Counted from the first letter of the stretch, positions 10,098 through 18,726 are shown. The stretch is 64,000 nt of DNA from Spirochaetaceae bacterium (GCA_020632655.1 JACKFD010000004.1:124001-188000), one strand, 5' to 3'. Notes: generated by a model from the letters alone, not told the origin. Program-made: numbers and translations.

Positions 10098-10764
10098 GGG
10101 CTCCGACCAGCGACGCCCTTTGGGAGATCTCGAGCAGGTTCCCGTCCGGGTCCGCGACCATCGCCATGCGTGCCACCCGACCCATGTTGCGCGGCGCCGT
10201 CACGACGCGCCCGCCGAGCGATTCGATCCGCGCGACCTCCGCATCGCAATCCCGCACCTGCACGGTCAGGTAGAGCCAGCCGCGCTGCGCCGCGGAGCCC
10301 CCCGTCGGCGCGTCCGCACGCTCCTCGAAGAGCAACACCGAGTCGCCGCATCGCACCCGCGCCGCCGACTCCGCCTCGAAGCCCAGCACGTCGCGGTAGT
10401 ACGCGAGGGTCCGCGCGAGGCTGCGTACGGCGATGCGCACGCCGATCTGCGTCACGCCCTCCTCGCCCGTCGGCACGAAGCAGATCCGGTTGCCGTCGGG
10501 ATCCGCGAGCGCCCGCGTCGCCGCGAGCCCGTCGCGTGCGATCAGCAGCTCTTCGAGCCCCGAGCGCGCGTCGCCCTCGCTCGTCTCGCGCAGGTTCACC
10601 TTGACGACCGTGCCCCGCTCGTCGAAGCGATGCTGATCGTGTCCGCGCATGATCGGGAGGACGTGATCGAGGCGCAGACCGACCTCGTCGCGCCAGAACT
10701 CGACGACCCGCGGATCCGTCGTCACGAGACCCACGTCGAGCTGCGGCTTCACGATCTCGAGCAT
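10084..10764 (-). CDS. Two-module VOC/glyoxalase-fold protein
   Basis: 226 aa. Two vicinal-oxygen-chelate modules: the first starts KPQLDVGLVTTDPRVVEFW and ends around ADPDGNRICFV, the second starts GVRIAVRSLARTLAYYRDVLGFE and ends VADPDGNLLEISQR. The DPDGN turn before the last strand is characteristic. Members are isomerases, lyases, dioxygenases or binding proteins, usually metal-dependent. The metal ligands cannot be assigned confidently here. The gene is divergent from the amidohydrolase-thioesterase pair. Its last codons lie inside the end of the near-palindromic element, so the element abuts or has invaded its 3' end. Confidence 0.85.
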   Translation of the reverse strand: MLEIVKPQLDVGLVTTDPRVVEFWRDEVGLRLDHVLPIMRGHDQHRFDERGTVVKVNLRETSEGDARSGLEELLIARDGLAATRALADPDGNRICFVPTGEEGVTQIGVRIAVRSLARTLAYYRDVLGFEAESAARVRCGDSVLLFEERADAPTGGSAAQRGWLYLTVQVRDCDAEVARIESLGGRVVTAPRNMGRVARMAMVADPDGNLLEISQRASLVGALPTA

Positions 10765-10935
10765 GCGGGCGGGCCTCCTGATGGGGTCGGCGGGCGACCG
10801 GCCGAGCATCGCAGAATGGTGGCCGGGAGGCCGCGCGGGGCCCGCCCCGACCCCGCCGACAAGCCCTTCCGGCGCGGTACCATCGGCGACCGCCTCGAAT
10901 CGAACGAATTCCCCGGAACCCAGGAGCGCCCCCGC

Positions 10936-11802
10936 ATGCCCATGCCGAAGAACGTTGGAATCGTCGACTGCATGATCGGCTTCCCCGCCACCGACTTCTC
11001 GCAGTACGACTTCATCCGCAAGCAGCTGAAAGACGCCGAGAGCCGTGACGGCTACGACTTCCCGGTCGAGTACATGTTCAAGCACGTCCCGAAGGAGCTC
11101 TACGGCACGGAGAACCCGATCGACGTCACGCTGCACGAGATGGATCGCTTCGGCGTCGAGAAGGGACTGATCGGCGTCGGCGGCGACGTCTCGGCGCGCG
11201 CTTTGAAGGAGCATCCCGATCGCTTCATCGCCTCGGGCAGCGTCGATCCCAACGAGGGCATGGAAGGCATCCGCCGCATGGTGCGCGAGTACGAGGAGTA
11301 CGGCGTGCGGGCTTTCGGCGCGTTCCCGGCCGGCTGCGTGCCCCAGGTCCCGATCGACGATCCGAAGTTCTACCCGGTCTACGCGAAATGCGTCGAGCTC
11401 GGCGTGCCGATCTTCGTATGCGCGGGCGTGCCGGGGCCGCGGGTGCCGATGGCCTGCCAGCACGTCGAGCGGATCGACCGCGTGATGTACGACTTCCCCG
11501 AGCTCGTCTTCGTCACGCGGCACGGCTGCGAGCCGTGGGAGAAGCTCGCGATGAAGCTGATGCTCAAGTGGCCGAACCTCTACTATTCGACCTCGGCCTT
11601 CGCGCCCAAGCACTACCCCGAAGAGATCGTGAACTACGCCAACACGCGTGGCGCGGACAAGATCATCTACGCGGGCTACTTCCCGATGGGCCTCTCGCTC
11701 GAGCGCATCATGACGGACATGCCGAACGTGCCCTTCCGCGACCACGTCTGGCCGAAGTTCCTGCGCGAGAACGCGATGAAGGTGCTCAAGCTGGACCAAT
11801 GA
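10936..11802 (+). CDS. Amidohydrolase family protein (TIM-barrel, ACMSD-like)
   Basis: 288 aa from ATG 10936, with an AGGAG-type ribosome site about 8 bases upstream. The protein has the layout of amidohydrolase_2 proteins: an early IVDCMIGFP strand, then GVEKGLIGVGG, DRFIASGSVDPNEGM, YGVRAFGAFP, GVPIFVCAGVPG, LVFVTRHGCEPWEKLAM, LYYSTSAFAPKHYPEEI and DKIIYAGYFPMGLSLERI. The order of strands and the H-G-x-E segment fit the superfamily that includes decarboxylases such as ACMSD and gamma-resorcylate decarboxylase. The usual N-terminal HxH metal motif is not evident (VDCMIG), so activity may differ. It overlaps the next gene by 4 bases (ATGA). Confidence 0.85.
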   Translation: MPMPKNVGIVDCMIGFPATDFSQYDFIRKQLKDAESRDGYDFPVEYMFKHVPKELYGTENPIDVTLHEMDRFGVEKGLIGVGGDVSARALKEHPDRFIASGSVDPNEGMEGIRRMVREYEEYGVRAFGAFPAGCVPQVPIDDPKFYPVYAKCVELGVPIFVCAGVPGPRVPMACQHVERIDRVMYDFPELVFVTRHGCEPWEKLAMKLMLKWPNLYYSTSAFAPKHYPEEIVNYANTRGADKIIYAGYFPMGLSLERIMTDMPNVPFRDHVWPKFLRENAMKVLKLDQ

Positions 11803-12464
11803 GCGAGATGAATCGGACCGAACCCGACGCCCGGGCCCTCGAGGACGCCGTCGCACAGGTGCGCGAGCTGATCGCCCACCTGCGCAAGACGACGGCGGAG
11901 AAGGCGCTCCTCGAGCAGGTCGCCAGCGAGGTCGCCTCCCTCAATCGAAAGCTCGCGCCCGCGGATCATGCGGGCCCCTACATGCAGGCCGCGCTCTTCG
12001 TGCCCGAGGGCCCGCGCCCCGAGCGCACGACCGACGTGCCCGCCGAGTACTTCCGCTACAGCCCGATCATCGGGCCCGGCAACCCCGTCGCCCCGCCCGT
12101 CGAGTTCCATCTCGAGGGCGAGGAGATGACGGCGCTGCACGTCTTCGACGCCCCCTACAACGGCCCGCCGACCAGCGTGCACGGCGGCGTGATCGCCCTC
12201 GTCTTCGACGAGCTGCTCGGCTGCCTCGGCGCGATGCGTGACGTCGGCGGCTTCACGGGCACGCTCACGGTCGTGTACCGCTCGCTCACGCCGATCGGCA
12301 AGCCGATCCGCATGCGCAGCTGGATCGACCGGCAGGAAGGCGTGAAGGTCTTCATCAAGGGCACGATGCACCACGAGGAGACGCTCTGCGCCGAGGCGGA
12401 GGGGATCTTCATCCGGCCGAAGGCGAGCATCCTCGAGGACGCGCTCTCGAAGGGACGGAGCTAG
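11799..12464 (+). CDS. PaaI-like hotdog-fold thioesterase
   Basis: 221 aa. The ATG overlaps the TGA of the amidohydrolase gene, so the two are translationally coupled. After about 50 N-terminal residues of charged helix comes a hotdog domain: FDAPYNGPPTSVHGGVIALV with the HGG signature of PaaI/YbgC-type acyl-CoA thioesterases, then FDELLGCLGA, TGTLTVVYRSLTPIGKPIRM and a final EGIFIRP strand. The expected role is hydrolysis of an acyl-CoA or aryl-CoA to free CoA and acid. The pairing with an amidohydrolase suggests a small catabolic unit; the substrate is not visible from sequence. Confidence 0.88.
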   Translation: MSEMNRTEPDARALEDAVAQVRELIAHLRKTTAEKALLEQVASEVASLNRKLAPADHAGPYMQAALFVPEGPRPERTTDVPAEYFRYSPIIGPGNPVAPPVEFHLEGEEMTALHVFDAPYNGPPTSVHGGVIALVFDELLGCLGAMRDVGGFTGTLTVVYRSLTPIGKPIRMRSWIDRQEGVKVFIKGTMHHEETLCAEAEGIFIRPKASILEDALSKGRS

Positions 12465-12486
12465 GCAGAGCAGAGGCGCAACTGCC

Positions 12487-13017
12487 TCAGCCCTTCCGCT
12501 CGTCCAGCCGGTAGATCCAGATCGTGCGGTCGGGATCGCGATCCGCGGGTGCGATCGCGTACTTCGCCTCGAGGGCTTCGCGGGCCGCGGCGTACTCCGC
12601 CGGGTCCTCGACCCGCACGGCACGACGTTCGTAGACCGTATCGCCGAGACGGATCCGCACGCGCGGATCGGCCGCCACGTGCGCGACCCAGCTGCGTCCG
12701 TCGGGATGCTTCGGCCCGAGGATCATCGAGGTCGGCACGTAGAGCCGCGGCCCGACCGAGACGAACCAGGTGTTGACCGAGCGGGGATCGTCGGGGCGAG
12801 TCTCCAGCTGCGCCCGCGCCTCGGATGCAGCGACCGACCAGTCCGCGACGGCCCGCGGCCCGGCCTCGCCCGAGAGCGCGCCGCCCGGGATCGGCCCGAT
12901 CGGTCCGCACGCGACGAGCGCCCCCACGGCGACGATCGCGACGGACTTCCCGATCCAGAGGACGGCGGCGAGGCGCGTCCCACGGCCGCCGGCGAGGCGC
13001 TTGAGTCGGTCGAGCAT
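12487..13017 (-). CDS. Membrane-anchored or lipoprotein with FMN-split-barrel-like domain
   Basis: 176 aa. The N-terminus is basic then hydrophobic (AAVLWIGKSVAIVAVGALVAC), with a lipobox-like LVAC before GPIG, so it is probably a lipoprotein or has a single membrane anchor. The rest (NTWFVSVGPRLYVPTSMILG, WVAHVAADPRVRIRLGDTVYERRAVRV) looks like the pyridoxamine-phosphate-oxidase / F420-type split beta-barrel used by small flavin- or deazaflavin-binding proteins. The enzymatic role is unknown. It lies convergent to the thioesterase gene and divergent from the SDR gene. Confidence 0.68.
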   Translation of the reverse strand: MLDRLKRLAGGRGTRLAAVLWIGKSVAIVAVGALVACGPIGPIPGGALSGEAGPRAVADWSVAASEARAQLETRPDDPRSVNTWFVSVGPRLYVPTSMILGPKHPDGRSWVAHVAADPRVRIRLGDTVYERRAVRVEDPAEYAAAREALEAKYAIAPADRDPDRTIWIYRLDERKG

Positions 13018-13173
13018 GCGCGGGGGGCCTCCGCTCGGATCCGGCGCGTTGGACCCGAGGAGCCCCGGAGTGTACCGATCGCGGGGCCCGCGCCACCCCG
13101 CCCCGGCGGCACGGGGTTAGGATTCCCCACTCGGACGGCGGCGGAGCGCCAGGGGAGGCCGAGCGCGATCACG

Positions 13174-14196
13174 ATGCGCGTGATGATGACCGGAGGCACG
13201 GGCTTCGCCGGCTCGCATACCGTGCGTCGCTACCTCGAGGCGGGGCACTCGGTCCGGCTGCTCGTGCGCGACCGCGAGAAGGTGCGGCGGGTCTTCGATC
13301 CGCAGGGCATGGCGATTCCCGAGCGGGACGTGATCGTCGGCGACATCACGGATGCCGGGTCCGTCGAGCGCGCGATGGAGGGCTGCGACGCGGTCTTCCA
13401 CGGTGCAGCGCTCGTCGAGATGAAGCGCAAGCTCGCGCAGAAGGTGCTCGACACGAATCGCCGCGGCGTCGAGCTCGTGGTGGGCGGGGCCGTGAAGCGC
13501 GGCCTGCCCTCGATCGTCTACGTGTCGAGTGCTTCGGTCTTCTTCGAGCCGGGCTGTCCGCCGCTCCATCTCGACATGCCGATCGCGAAGGGCACGACGG
13601 CCTACGCCCAGAGCAAGTCCCAGGCCGAGCACGCGATCCGCGCGCTGCAGGAAGAGGGCGCCCCGATCCGCGTCTCCTATCCGACCGGCATCGTCGGCCC
13701 CGACGATCCCGGCCTCTCCGACGCGAACCAGGCCGTCTACACGTTCTTCAAGCAGACCGGCGTCACGACCTCCAGCGGCTTCCAGATCGTCGACGTGCGC
13801 GACCTCGCCGAGCTCCACCTGCGCCTGCTCGAGCTCGAGGACGGTGCAGCTCGCTACATGGCCGCCGGGCCGATGCTGTCCTGGGCCGAGACCTATCGCG
13901 TGCTCGACGAGGTGACGGGGAAGTGGCTATTCCGATTCCCGATGCCGGGCTTTGCCTTTCGCGCCCTCGGCCACGTCGGCGACTGGATCAAGCACGTCTG
14001 GGACTTCAGCTTCCCACTCACGCGGGACGCGATGGAGTACGCGACGCGATGGCCCGGGGCGAGCGGCGAGCGCACGACCCGGGAGCTCGGCGTGCACTTC
14101 CGGAGCGCGCACGAGACCTACGCCGACACCGTGCGCTGGCTCTACGAGGCGGGACATCTGCGTGCGCGCCACGTGGGCAGGCTCGCCGGGAAGTGA
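13174..14196 (+). CDS. Extended SDR: NAD(P)-dependent epimerase / 3-beta-HSD-like
   Basis: 340 aa from ATG 13174, with GGGGAGG upstream at a slightly long spacing. The N-terminal Rossmann motif is TGGTGFAGSHTVRRYL. VFHGAALVEM and IVYVSSASVF follow, and the active-site YxxxK is YAQSKSQAEH. PTGIVGPDDPG marks the substrate-domain boundary of extended SDRs such as sterol 3-beta-dehydrogenase/isomerase and dihydroflavonol reductase. It would oxidise or reduce a hydroxyl/keto group with NAD(P). In this gene set a steroid or hydroxy-lipid substrate is plausible but not shown. It is 75 bases tail to tail from the phosphatase gene. Confidence 0.88.
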   Translation: MRVMMTGGTGFAGSHTVRRYLEAGHSVRLLVRDREKVRRVFDPQGMAIPERDVIVGDITDAGSVERAMEGCDAVFHGAALVEMKRKLAQKVLDTNRRGVELVVGGAVKRGLPSIVYVSSASVFFEPGCPPLHLDMPIAKGTTAYAQSKSQAEHAIRALQEEGAPIRVSYPTGIVGPDDPGLSDANQAVYTFFKQTGVTTSSGFQIVDVRDLAELHLRLLELEDGAARYMAAGPMLSWAETYRVLDEVTGKWLFRFPMPGFAFRALGHVGDWIKHVWDFSFPLTRDAMEYATRWPGASGERTTRELGVHFRSAHETYADTVRWLYEAGHLRARHVGRLAGK

Positions 14197-14271
14197 GGGC
14201 TGCCCGATCCGCACCGCGGGCCCGACGGGAGCCGCGAGCCCATCCGAGCCGCGAGCCCGACCCGCCGCCGC

Positions 14272-15024
14272 CTAGCGACCCGGGATGAACTTCCGCAGCT
14301 GACCGGCGAGATGGATCCAGTCGCCGTTCGGCAGCTTCTCGAAGAGCACGGATTGCGCGAAGTCCATCGAGAGACCCGGCACGGCCCGCACGTCGAGGGC
14401 GCCGAGCTGGACCGCTGCGTGGCGCAGACAGCCGCTATGCGCCACGAAGAGGCGCAGCACGTCGCGCGGATCTTCGTCCGGGATCGAGCCCAGACTCGCC
14501 GCCACCCGTGCCGCCACCCGCGCGCCCGCCATCATCAACGACTCGGCACCCTGTACGGGAAGCCTGAACTCCGGCATCCGACGCCAGCCCGCCGGCAGCG
14601 GTGCCAGTCGCGGATCCGCGTCGATCAAGGCGTGGATGCGATCGAAGGTCAGATTCGCGCAGCTGCCGAGCCCGCGCTCGACGAGCTCGTTCCGCTCGAC
14701 GACGTAGAAGTGGCGGCCGGTTCGCGCCTCGAGCGCTTCGGCGAGGACCTTCGCCGTCTCCCACGCGCGCAAGAGCTGCGACGCTTCGATCCGCGCGTCG
14801 AGCTCGAGCGCGAACTCCTCGCAGTAGTCGAGGATCGGGTCGGCGGCGCGGCGAGCCTGATCGCGTCCGAGCTCGCTGAGCGGCAGGAGGGAGTGGCCGC
14901 TCGCCGTATTCTCCGGTCGATCGAAATGACCGTGCCGCACGAACCCCGCGACGCGACGACCTCGCGGCGCTCCCGCGGCCTCGATCCCACCCGCGTCGTC
15001 GTCCCCGAGCTCGTCGACGTTCAT
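14272..15024 (-). CDS. Histidine phosphatase family protein
   Basis: 250 aa. After a 30-residue acidic leader comes the RHG signature FVRHGHFD, the phosphohistidine site of the phosphoglycerate-mutase-like superfamily. LSELGRDQARRAADPI and SQLLRAWETAKVLAEAL follow, then an acidic loop (VERNELVERGLG) and the second His in RLFVAHSGCLRHAAVQ. Members hydrolyse phosphate monoesters by a phosphohistidine intermediate; the substrate is not predictable. The 212 bases upstream to the YkgJ gene hold no gene that I can support. Confidence 0.85.
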   Translation of the reverse strand: MNVDELGDDDAGGIEAAGAPRGRRVAGFVRHGHFDRPENTASGHSLLPLSELGRDQARRAADPILDYCEEFALELDARIEASQLLRAWETAKVLAEALEARTGRHFYVVERNELVERGLGSCANLTFDRIHALIDADPRLAPLPAGWRRMPEFRLPVQGAESLMMAGARVAARVAASLGSIPDEDPRDVLRLFVAHSGCLRHAAVQLGALDVRAVPGLSMDFAQSVLFEKLPNGDWIHLAGQLRKFIPGR

Positions 15025-15236
15025 CCGCGTCTCCCGGCCGGCCGCGCGCCCGACCCGTGCGAGGTGCTCGCAGTATATCGGTGCTCCGCCGCGGCGCGTC
15101 GGTGACGCCACGATGGGTTGCGGGGGGGTCTGCGCGACCGCGGGTCCAGCGCCGGCGATCGCCGCGAGTGGACGTGCGGCATGCGCGCGAGGACGCGCCG
15201 TGACGCGCGTCGAGTCGCCCACGCGGGCCGGCTGCC

Positions 15237-15842
15237 TCAATCCTGCGCACGCCCCTTCGCGAGCCGCCGCAACCGATGGCTGCGCCAGGCGATCGAGACG
15301 CGACGCGCCAGGCGATCCGCCCAGGGCAGGCGCTTGCGCTCGATGAGCACGCCCTCGCGGAAGATCTCGATCCGGTCGCCCGCGACCCGCTGCTCCACGT
15401 CGTCGGCGAGCAGCACGCGGAAGGGACGATCGGGGTCGTCCACGTCGACCGTGTCGGTGATGCGCACGGGCATCTGCGTGCGGTAGCGCGCGGCGATCGC
15501 CTGGAGTGCGGGCGACGCATCGAAGGCGCCAGGCCTCACCTCGCGGATCGCGAGCCGCAGCCCCACGCCCGTCGTCTCGAGGTCGACGACGCCGCCCGTG
15601 CGGTCCGGCCGCTCGTCCTCCTCGAGCCCCCCCTGCAGCCAGAGACATCGATAGGCGCGACAGATCGTGGGCCGCGTCGCATGGATCCCGCAGCCGCGCT
15701 CGCCCCGCTGGTGTACGCAATCGCGGCCGGCGGCCTTGCCGAGCTCGTCGACGCGCAGGACCGTGCAGCAATGCGAGCAGGTGCCACATGCGCGGTCGGC
15801 GGCGCGGCGCTCGCGTTCGGGATCGGCTTCGAGACGGGCCAT
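15237..15842 (-). CDS. YkgJ-family cysteine cluster protein
   Basis: 201 aa. The N-terminal third holds the YkgJ (CxxCxxCC) cluster: ACGTCSHCCTVLRVDEL, then CVHQRGERGCGIHATRP and TICRAYRCLWLQGG. These cysteines and the histidine are expected to bind a zinc or iron ion. The rest is a variable C-terminal domain ending in basic residues. The biochemical role of the family is unclear. It is the last of three close minus-strand genes (cupin, SnoaL-like, YkgJ), 25 bases after the SnoaL-like gene. Confidence 0.82.
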   Translation of the reverse strand: MARLEADPERERRAADRACGTCSHCCTVLRVDELGKAAGRDCVHQRGERGCGIHATRPTICRAYRCLWLQGGLEEDERPDRTGGVVDLETTGVGLRLAIREVRPGAFDASPALQAIAARYRTQMPVRITDTVDVDDPDRPFRVLLADDVEQRVAGDRIEIFREGVLIERKRLPWADRLARRVSIAWRSHRLRRLAKGRAQD

Positions 15843-15867
15843 GTCGCGGTCGGCGGCGGAGCGGGAC

Positions 15868-16374
15868 TCAGGCCTCGATCGCGCTGCGCCCGCCGCTCGT
15901 CCACATGGACGCCGTGAGCTTCAGGCTCGGCCGATCCTTGCGCGACTCGAGCTGCTCCCAGATGCGGTCGTAGCCCGTGTGCTCGATCCACCATCGACCT
16001 TCGCGCTTGACGTATCGGTCGTGGTAGAAGGCGGCGCCGGAAATCATGATGTCGTAGTCGACGTCGACGACGATGTCCTCGATCTTCCACGTGCCGGTCG
16101 CACGGTCGGCGGTCGCGGCGTCGCCCACGAGCTCGATCTCGGGCTGGTGGACGCTATGCGTCGAGTGGAAGCCGGGCTTGTCCATGCCCTTGCGGAGCCA
16201 CTCGATGATCGCGTCGCGGCCTTCGTAGGCGTAGTGGCCCGCGCTGTAGGCGCAGGTCGCCTCGGGCACGAAGACCGTCGCCATCTCGTCCCAGAGCTTC
16301 ATGTCGACGCAGCGCATGTAGCGGTACTTGAGGCGCTTGATCTCTTCGATGGCGAGCAGCTCGGCGAGGTCCAT
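15868..16374 (-). CDS. SnoaL/NTF2-like protein
   Basis: 168 aa, cone-shaped alpha+beta NTF2 fold of the SnoaL_4 type. The N-terminal helix LLAIEEIKRLKYRYMRCVD and KLWDEMATVFVPEATCAYSAG are characteristic. GRDAIIEWLRKGMDKPGFHSTHSVHQPEIEL follows (read in two parts), and GRWWIEHTGYDRIWE closes the sheet. Members include ketosteroid-isomerase-like and polyketide cyclase-like enzymes and many binding proteins. The STHSVHQPEI segment often lines the pocket. It may act on the same hydrophobic compounds as nearby catabolic genes. It follows the cupin gene by 48 bases. Confidence 0.84.
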   Translation of the reverse strand: MDLAELLAIEEIKRLKYRYMRCVDMKLWDEMATVFVPEATCAYSAGHYAYEGRDAIIEWLRKGMDKPGFHSTHSVHQPEIELVGDAATADRATGTWKIEDIVVDVDYDIMISGAAFYHDRYVKREGRWWIEHTGYDRIWEQLESRKDRPSLKLTASMWTSGGRSAIEA

Positions 16375-16422
16375 GACGGAGTCTCCTGTCGGGGGAGCGA
16401 GACGGGGCGGGGGGCAGGGGCG

Positions 16423-16770
16423 TCAGACCTCGCCACCGGAGGGGCCGCCCGAGCCGAAGAAGACCAGCAGCGAGAGGTCCTCCTCGATCTCGACGAACTC
16501 GTGCTCCGTGTCGGCGGGTACGTAGAGGATGCTGCCCGGATCGAGGGCCTTCTCGACCCCCCCGACGCGCATCATCGCGCGCCCGGTCAGCACGAAGTAG
16601 ACCTCGTCCTCGTCGTGGGCGCTCTGGGTGTCGGTCGCGCCGACCTTCAGGCGGTAGATGCCGCAGGAGAGCTGCGGCACGCGCAGGAACTCGAGGTAGG
16701 GCGAGCCCCGGGTCCGGCATTTCTCGACCAGCGCCTCGAGGTCGAAGAGCTTGAACGACGCCTCGTCCAT
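16423..16770 (-). CDS. Small cupin-domain protein
   Basis: 115 aa from ATG at 16770; longer open frames upstream run through the tandem repeats and are rejected. A single cupin barrel is visible: motif 1 spans SAHDEDEVYFVLTGRAMMRV (metal ligands His, Asp/Glu, Glu), and motif 2 is PGSILYVPADTEHEFVEI with the final His. Small cupins bind a divalent metal and act as dioxygenases, isomerases or sensors. It heads a likely operon with the SnoaL-like and YkgJ genes. Its promoter region would include the 42-bp repeats. Confidence 0.86.
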   Translation of the reverse strand: MDEASFKLFDLEALVEKCRTRGSPYLEFLRVPQLSCGIYRLKVGATDTQSAHDEDEVYFVLTGRAMMRVGGVEKALDPGSILYVPADTEHEFVEIEEDLSLLVFFGSGGPSGGEV

Positions 16771-16815
16771 GGACGGCCTCCGTCCGGCCGACGCTAGCAC
16801 GCGCGACGCCGGCTC

Positions 16816-16983
16816 GGGCGACCGCTCGAAAGGTCCGACGACACGTGGCGACGCCCCGGGCGACCGCTCGAGAACTCCGGCGACACGTGGTGCCGCGTCG
16901 GGCGACCGCTTTCCCCGTCCGGCGACACGTGGCGCCGCGTCGGGCGACCGCTTTCCCCGTCCGGCGACCCGCGGCATGCTCTG
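16816..16983. repeat. Four tandem 42-bp repeats in a divergent promoter gap
   Basis: Four head-to-tail units start at 16816, 16858, 16900 and 16942, each beginning GGGCGACCGCT. Units 3 and 4 are nearly identical in their first 26 bases; units 1 and 2 differ in the middle. Units 1-3 contain CGACACGTGG, with the palindrome CACGTG; unit 4 has decayed to CGACCCGCGG. The array fills almost the whole gap between the cupin gene (start 16770, minus) and the AI-2E permease (start 16987, plus), so it probably lies in both promoters. It could be a set of operator sites or a minisatellite. Confidence 0.85.
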
Positions 16984-16986
16984 CCC

Positions 16987-18072
16987 GTGTCGATGGACCG
17001 CCCGCCGATCTCGACCCCGAACGTGCTCGCCGGCCTCGCTGCCGTCGTGATCATCGTGGCGGGCCTCAAGGCCGCGAGCTCGCTCTTCGTGCCCTTCCTG
17101 CTGGCGGGCTTCATCACGCTGCTCTGCGCCCCGGCCCTGTTCTGGATGCGCGACCGGGGGCTGCCGACGCCGCTCGCGCTGATCGTCGTGCTGCTCGGCC
17201 TCTTCGGAATCGGGGCGCTCTTCGGCGGGCTGATGAGCACGTCGATCAACGAGTTCACCCGCTCGTTGCCTTCCTACCAGGCGCGCTTCGGCCGGGTCGT
17301 CGCGGGCTTCATGGCCCGACTCGCCGAGCTCGGCATCGACTTCGGCGCCTCCCCCGACGAGGCCAATCCCTTCGACCCCCAGGCCGCCCTCGGTCTCGTC
17401 GGCAACCTCGCGGGCAACCTCGGCACCCTGCTCAACAACGCCTTCCTGATCTTCCTCACGGTCTGCTTCATGCTGCTCGAAGCGTCGAGCTTTCCGCAGA
17501 AGGTGCGCAGCGCCTTCGGCGACTCGCCGGAGATGGAGGCGCGCATGACCGAGATCGGCGACTCGATCCGTCGCTACCTCGGCATCAAGACGCTGACGAG
17601 CATGCTGACGGGCTTCCTCGCCTACGGCCTGCTGCTCGTGATCGGGGTGAAGTTCGCGCCGCTCTGGGGGCTGGTCGCGTTCCTGCTCAACTTCGTACCC
17701 GCGGTCGGCTCGGTCATCGCCGCGATCCCCGCGATCGCCCTCGCCCTCGTCGACAACAGCCCGCAGACCGCGCTCGTCGTCGCCCTCTGCTACGGGGCGA
17801 TCAACGTCAGCATCGGCAACTTCCTCGAGCCCCGCGTGATGGGCGACGGGATGGGCCTCTCGCCCTTGATCGTGGTGCTCTCCCTCGTGTTCTGGGGCTG
17901 GGTGATGGGGCCCGTCGGCATGGTGCTCGCCGTCCCGCTGACCGTCATCCTGCGCATCAGCCTCGGCAGCCAGCCCTCGACGCAATGGGCCGCCGTGCTG
18001 CTCGGCCCGGCGACGCCGGCCCTGCTCGCCAAGCGCGAGGACGAGAGCACGAGCCCGGCGGCGAACGCCTAG
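16987..18072 (+). CDS. AI-2E family transporter (PerM-like permease)
   Basis: 361 aa starting at GTG 16987 (ATG 16993 is possible). It has the hydrophobic layout of the AI-2E exporter/permease family: two or three membrane helices near the N-terminus (LAAVVIIVAGLKAASSLFVP, LALIVVLLGLFGIGALFGGL), a soluble middle part, and a C-terminal bundle with the typical GLVAFLLNFVPAVGSVIAAI, AINVSIGNFLEPRVMG and PLIVVLSLVFWGWVMGPVGM. Members export small signals or act as Na+/H+ antiporters or unknown permeases. The start lies at the very edge of the tandem repeats. Confidence 0.92.
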   Translation: MSMDRPPISTPNVLAGLAAVVIIVAGLKAASSLFVPFLLAGFITLLCAPALFWMRDRGLPTPLALIVVLLGLFGIGALFGGLMSTSINEFTRSLPSYQARFGRVVAGFMARLAELGIDFGASPDEANPFDPQAALGLVGNLAGNLGTLLNNAFLIFLTVCFMLLEASSFPQKVRSAFGDSPEMEARMTEIGDSIRRYLGIKTLTSMLTGFLAYGLLLVIGVKFAPLWGLVAFLLNFVPAVGSVIAAIPAIALALVDNSPQTALVVALCYGAINVSIGNFLEPRVMGDGMGLSPLIVVLSLVFWGWVMGPVGMVLAVPLTVILRISLGSQPSTQWAAVLLGPATPALLAKREDESTSPAANA

Positions 18073-18093
18073 CACGCACGGCGACGTGCCCGG

Positions 18094-18582
18094 TCAGCGG
18101 CTCGCGGCAGCGATCGTCGCGAAGGCCTGCCGGACCTCGTCGGGCGCCTGCACGAGCTCGACGAGCACGCCCTCGGAGCCGATCGGGAACTCGTCGTTGC
18201 CCTTGGGATGGATGAAGCAGACGTCGTGTCCGGCGGCGCCCTTGCGGATGCCGCCGGGCGTGAAGCGCACACCCTGCGCCTCGAGCCACGCGACCGCCTT
18301 CGGCAGGTCGTCGATCCAGAGCCCCACGTGGTTCAGCGCCGGGTCGTGCACCTTCGGGCGCTTCTCGGGATCGAGGGGCTGCATCAGGTCGACCTCGACC
18401 GTAAAGGCACCCACGCCCGTCTCGCAGATGTCCTCGTCGACGTTCTCCTTCTCGCTCGAGTAGGAGTGGCCGTAGCGCAGGCCGAGGATGTCGACCCAGA
18501 AGCGGCGCAGCTTCTGCTTGTCGAGACCGCCGACGGCGATCTGCTGGACGCCGAGGACCTGGAAGGGACGGGGGGTGGACAT
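18094..18582 (-). CDS. VOC-family protein, single chain
   Basis: 162 aa. It starts MSTPRPFQVLGVQQIAVGGL, followed by LRRFWVDILGLRYGHSYSS, VEVDLMQPL, LNHVGLWIDDLPKAVAWLEAQGV (read in two parts) and DVCFIHPKGNDEFPIGSEGVLVEL (likewise). This is a paired beta-alpha-beta-beta-beta fold like lactoylglutathione lyase and methylmalonyl-CoA epimerase. Candidate metal ligands are the Gln/His of the first strand, His in LNHVG and Glu of VLVEL. It is convergent with the AI-2E gene 21 bases away. The substrate is unknown. Confidence 0.84.
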   Translation of the reverse strand: MSTPRPFQVLGVQQIAVGGLDKQKLRRFWVDILGLRYGHSYSSEKENVDEDICETGVGAFTVEVDLMQPLDPEKRPKVHDPALNHVGLWIDDLPKAVAWLEAQGVRFTPGGIRKGAAGHDVCFIHPKGNDEFPIGSEGVLVELVQAPDEVRQAFATIAAASR

Positions 18583-18726
18583 GGAGAGCTCCTGTCGGGC
18601 GCGAGGTCGGGTTCTTGGCCGCCTGCCGCGGCGCGGGCGCCGAGTCTAACGGATCGGGCGCGGGCGGGGTGCGGGCCGCGGCCGTCGTGACCGGAGCGGC
18701 GCGGGCGGGAGCGCGGCGCGGCGTGC

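Noticed and set aside
16770..18075. N-terminal extension of the cupin through the 42-bp repeats
   Set aside because: The 42-bp period keeps frames open, but the repeats translate to low-complexity residues and the extension is antisense to the AI-2E gene.
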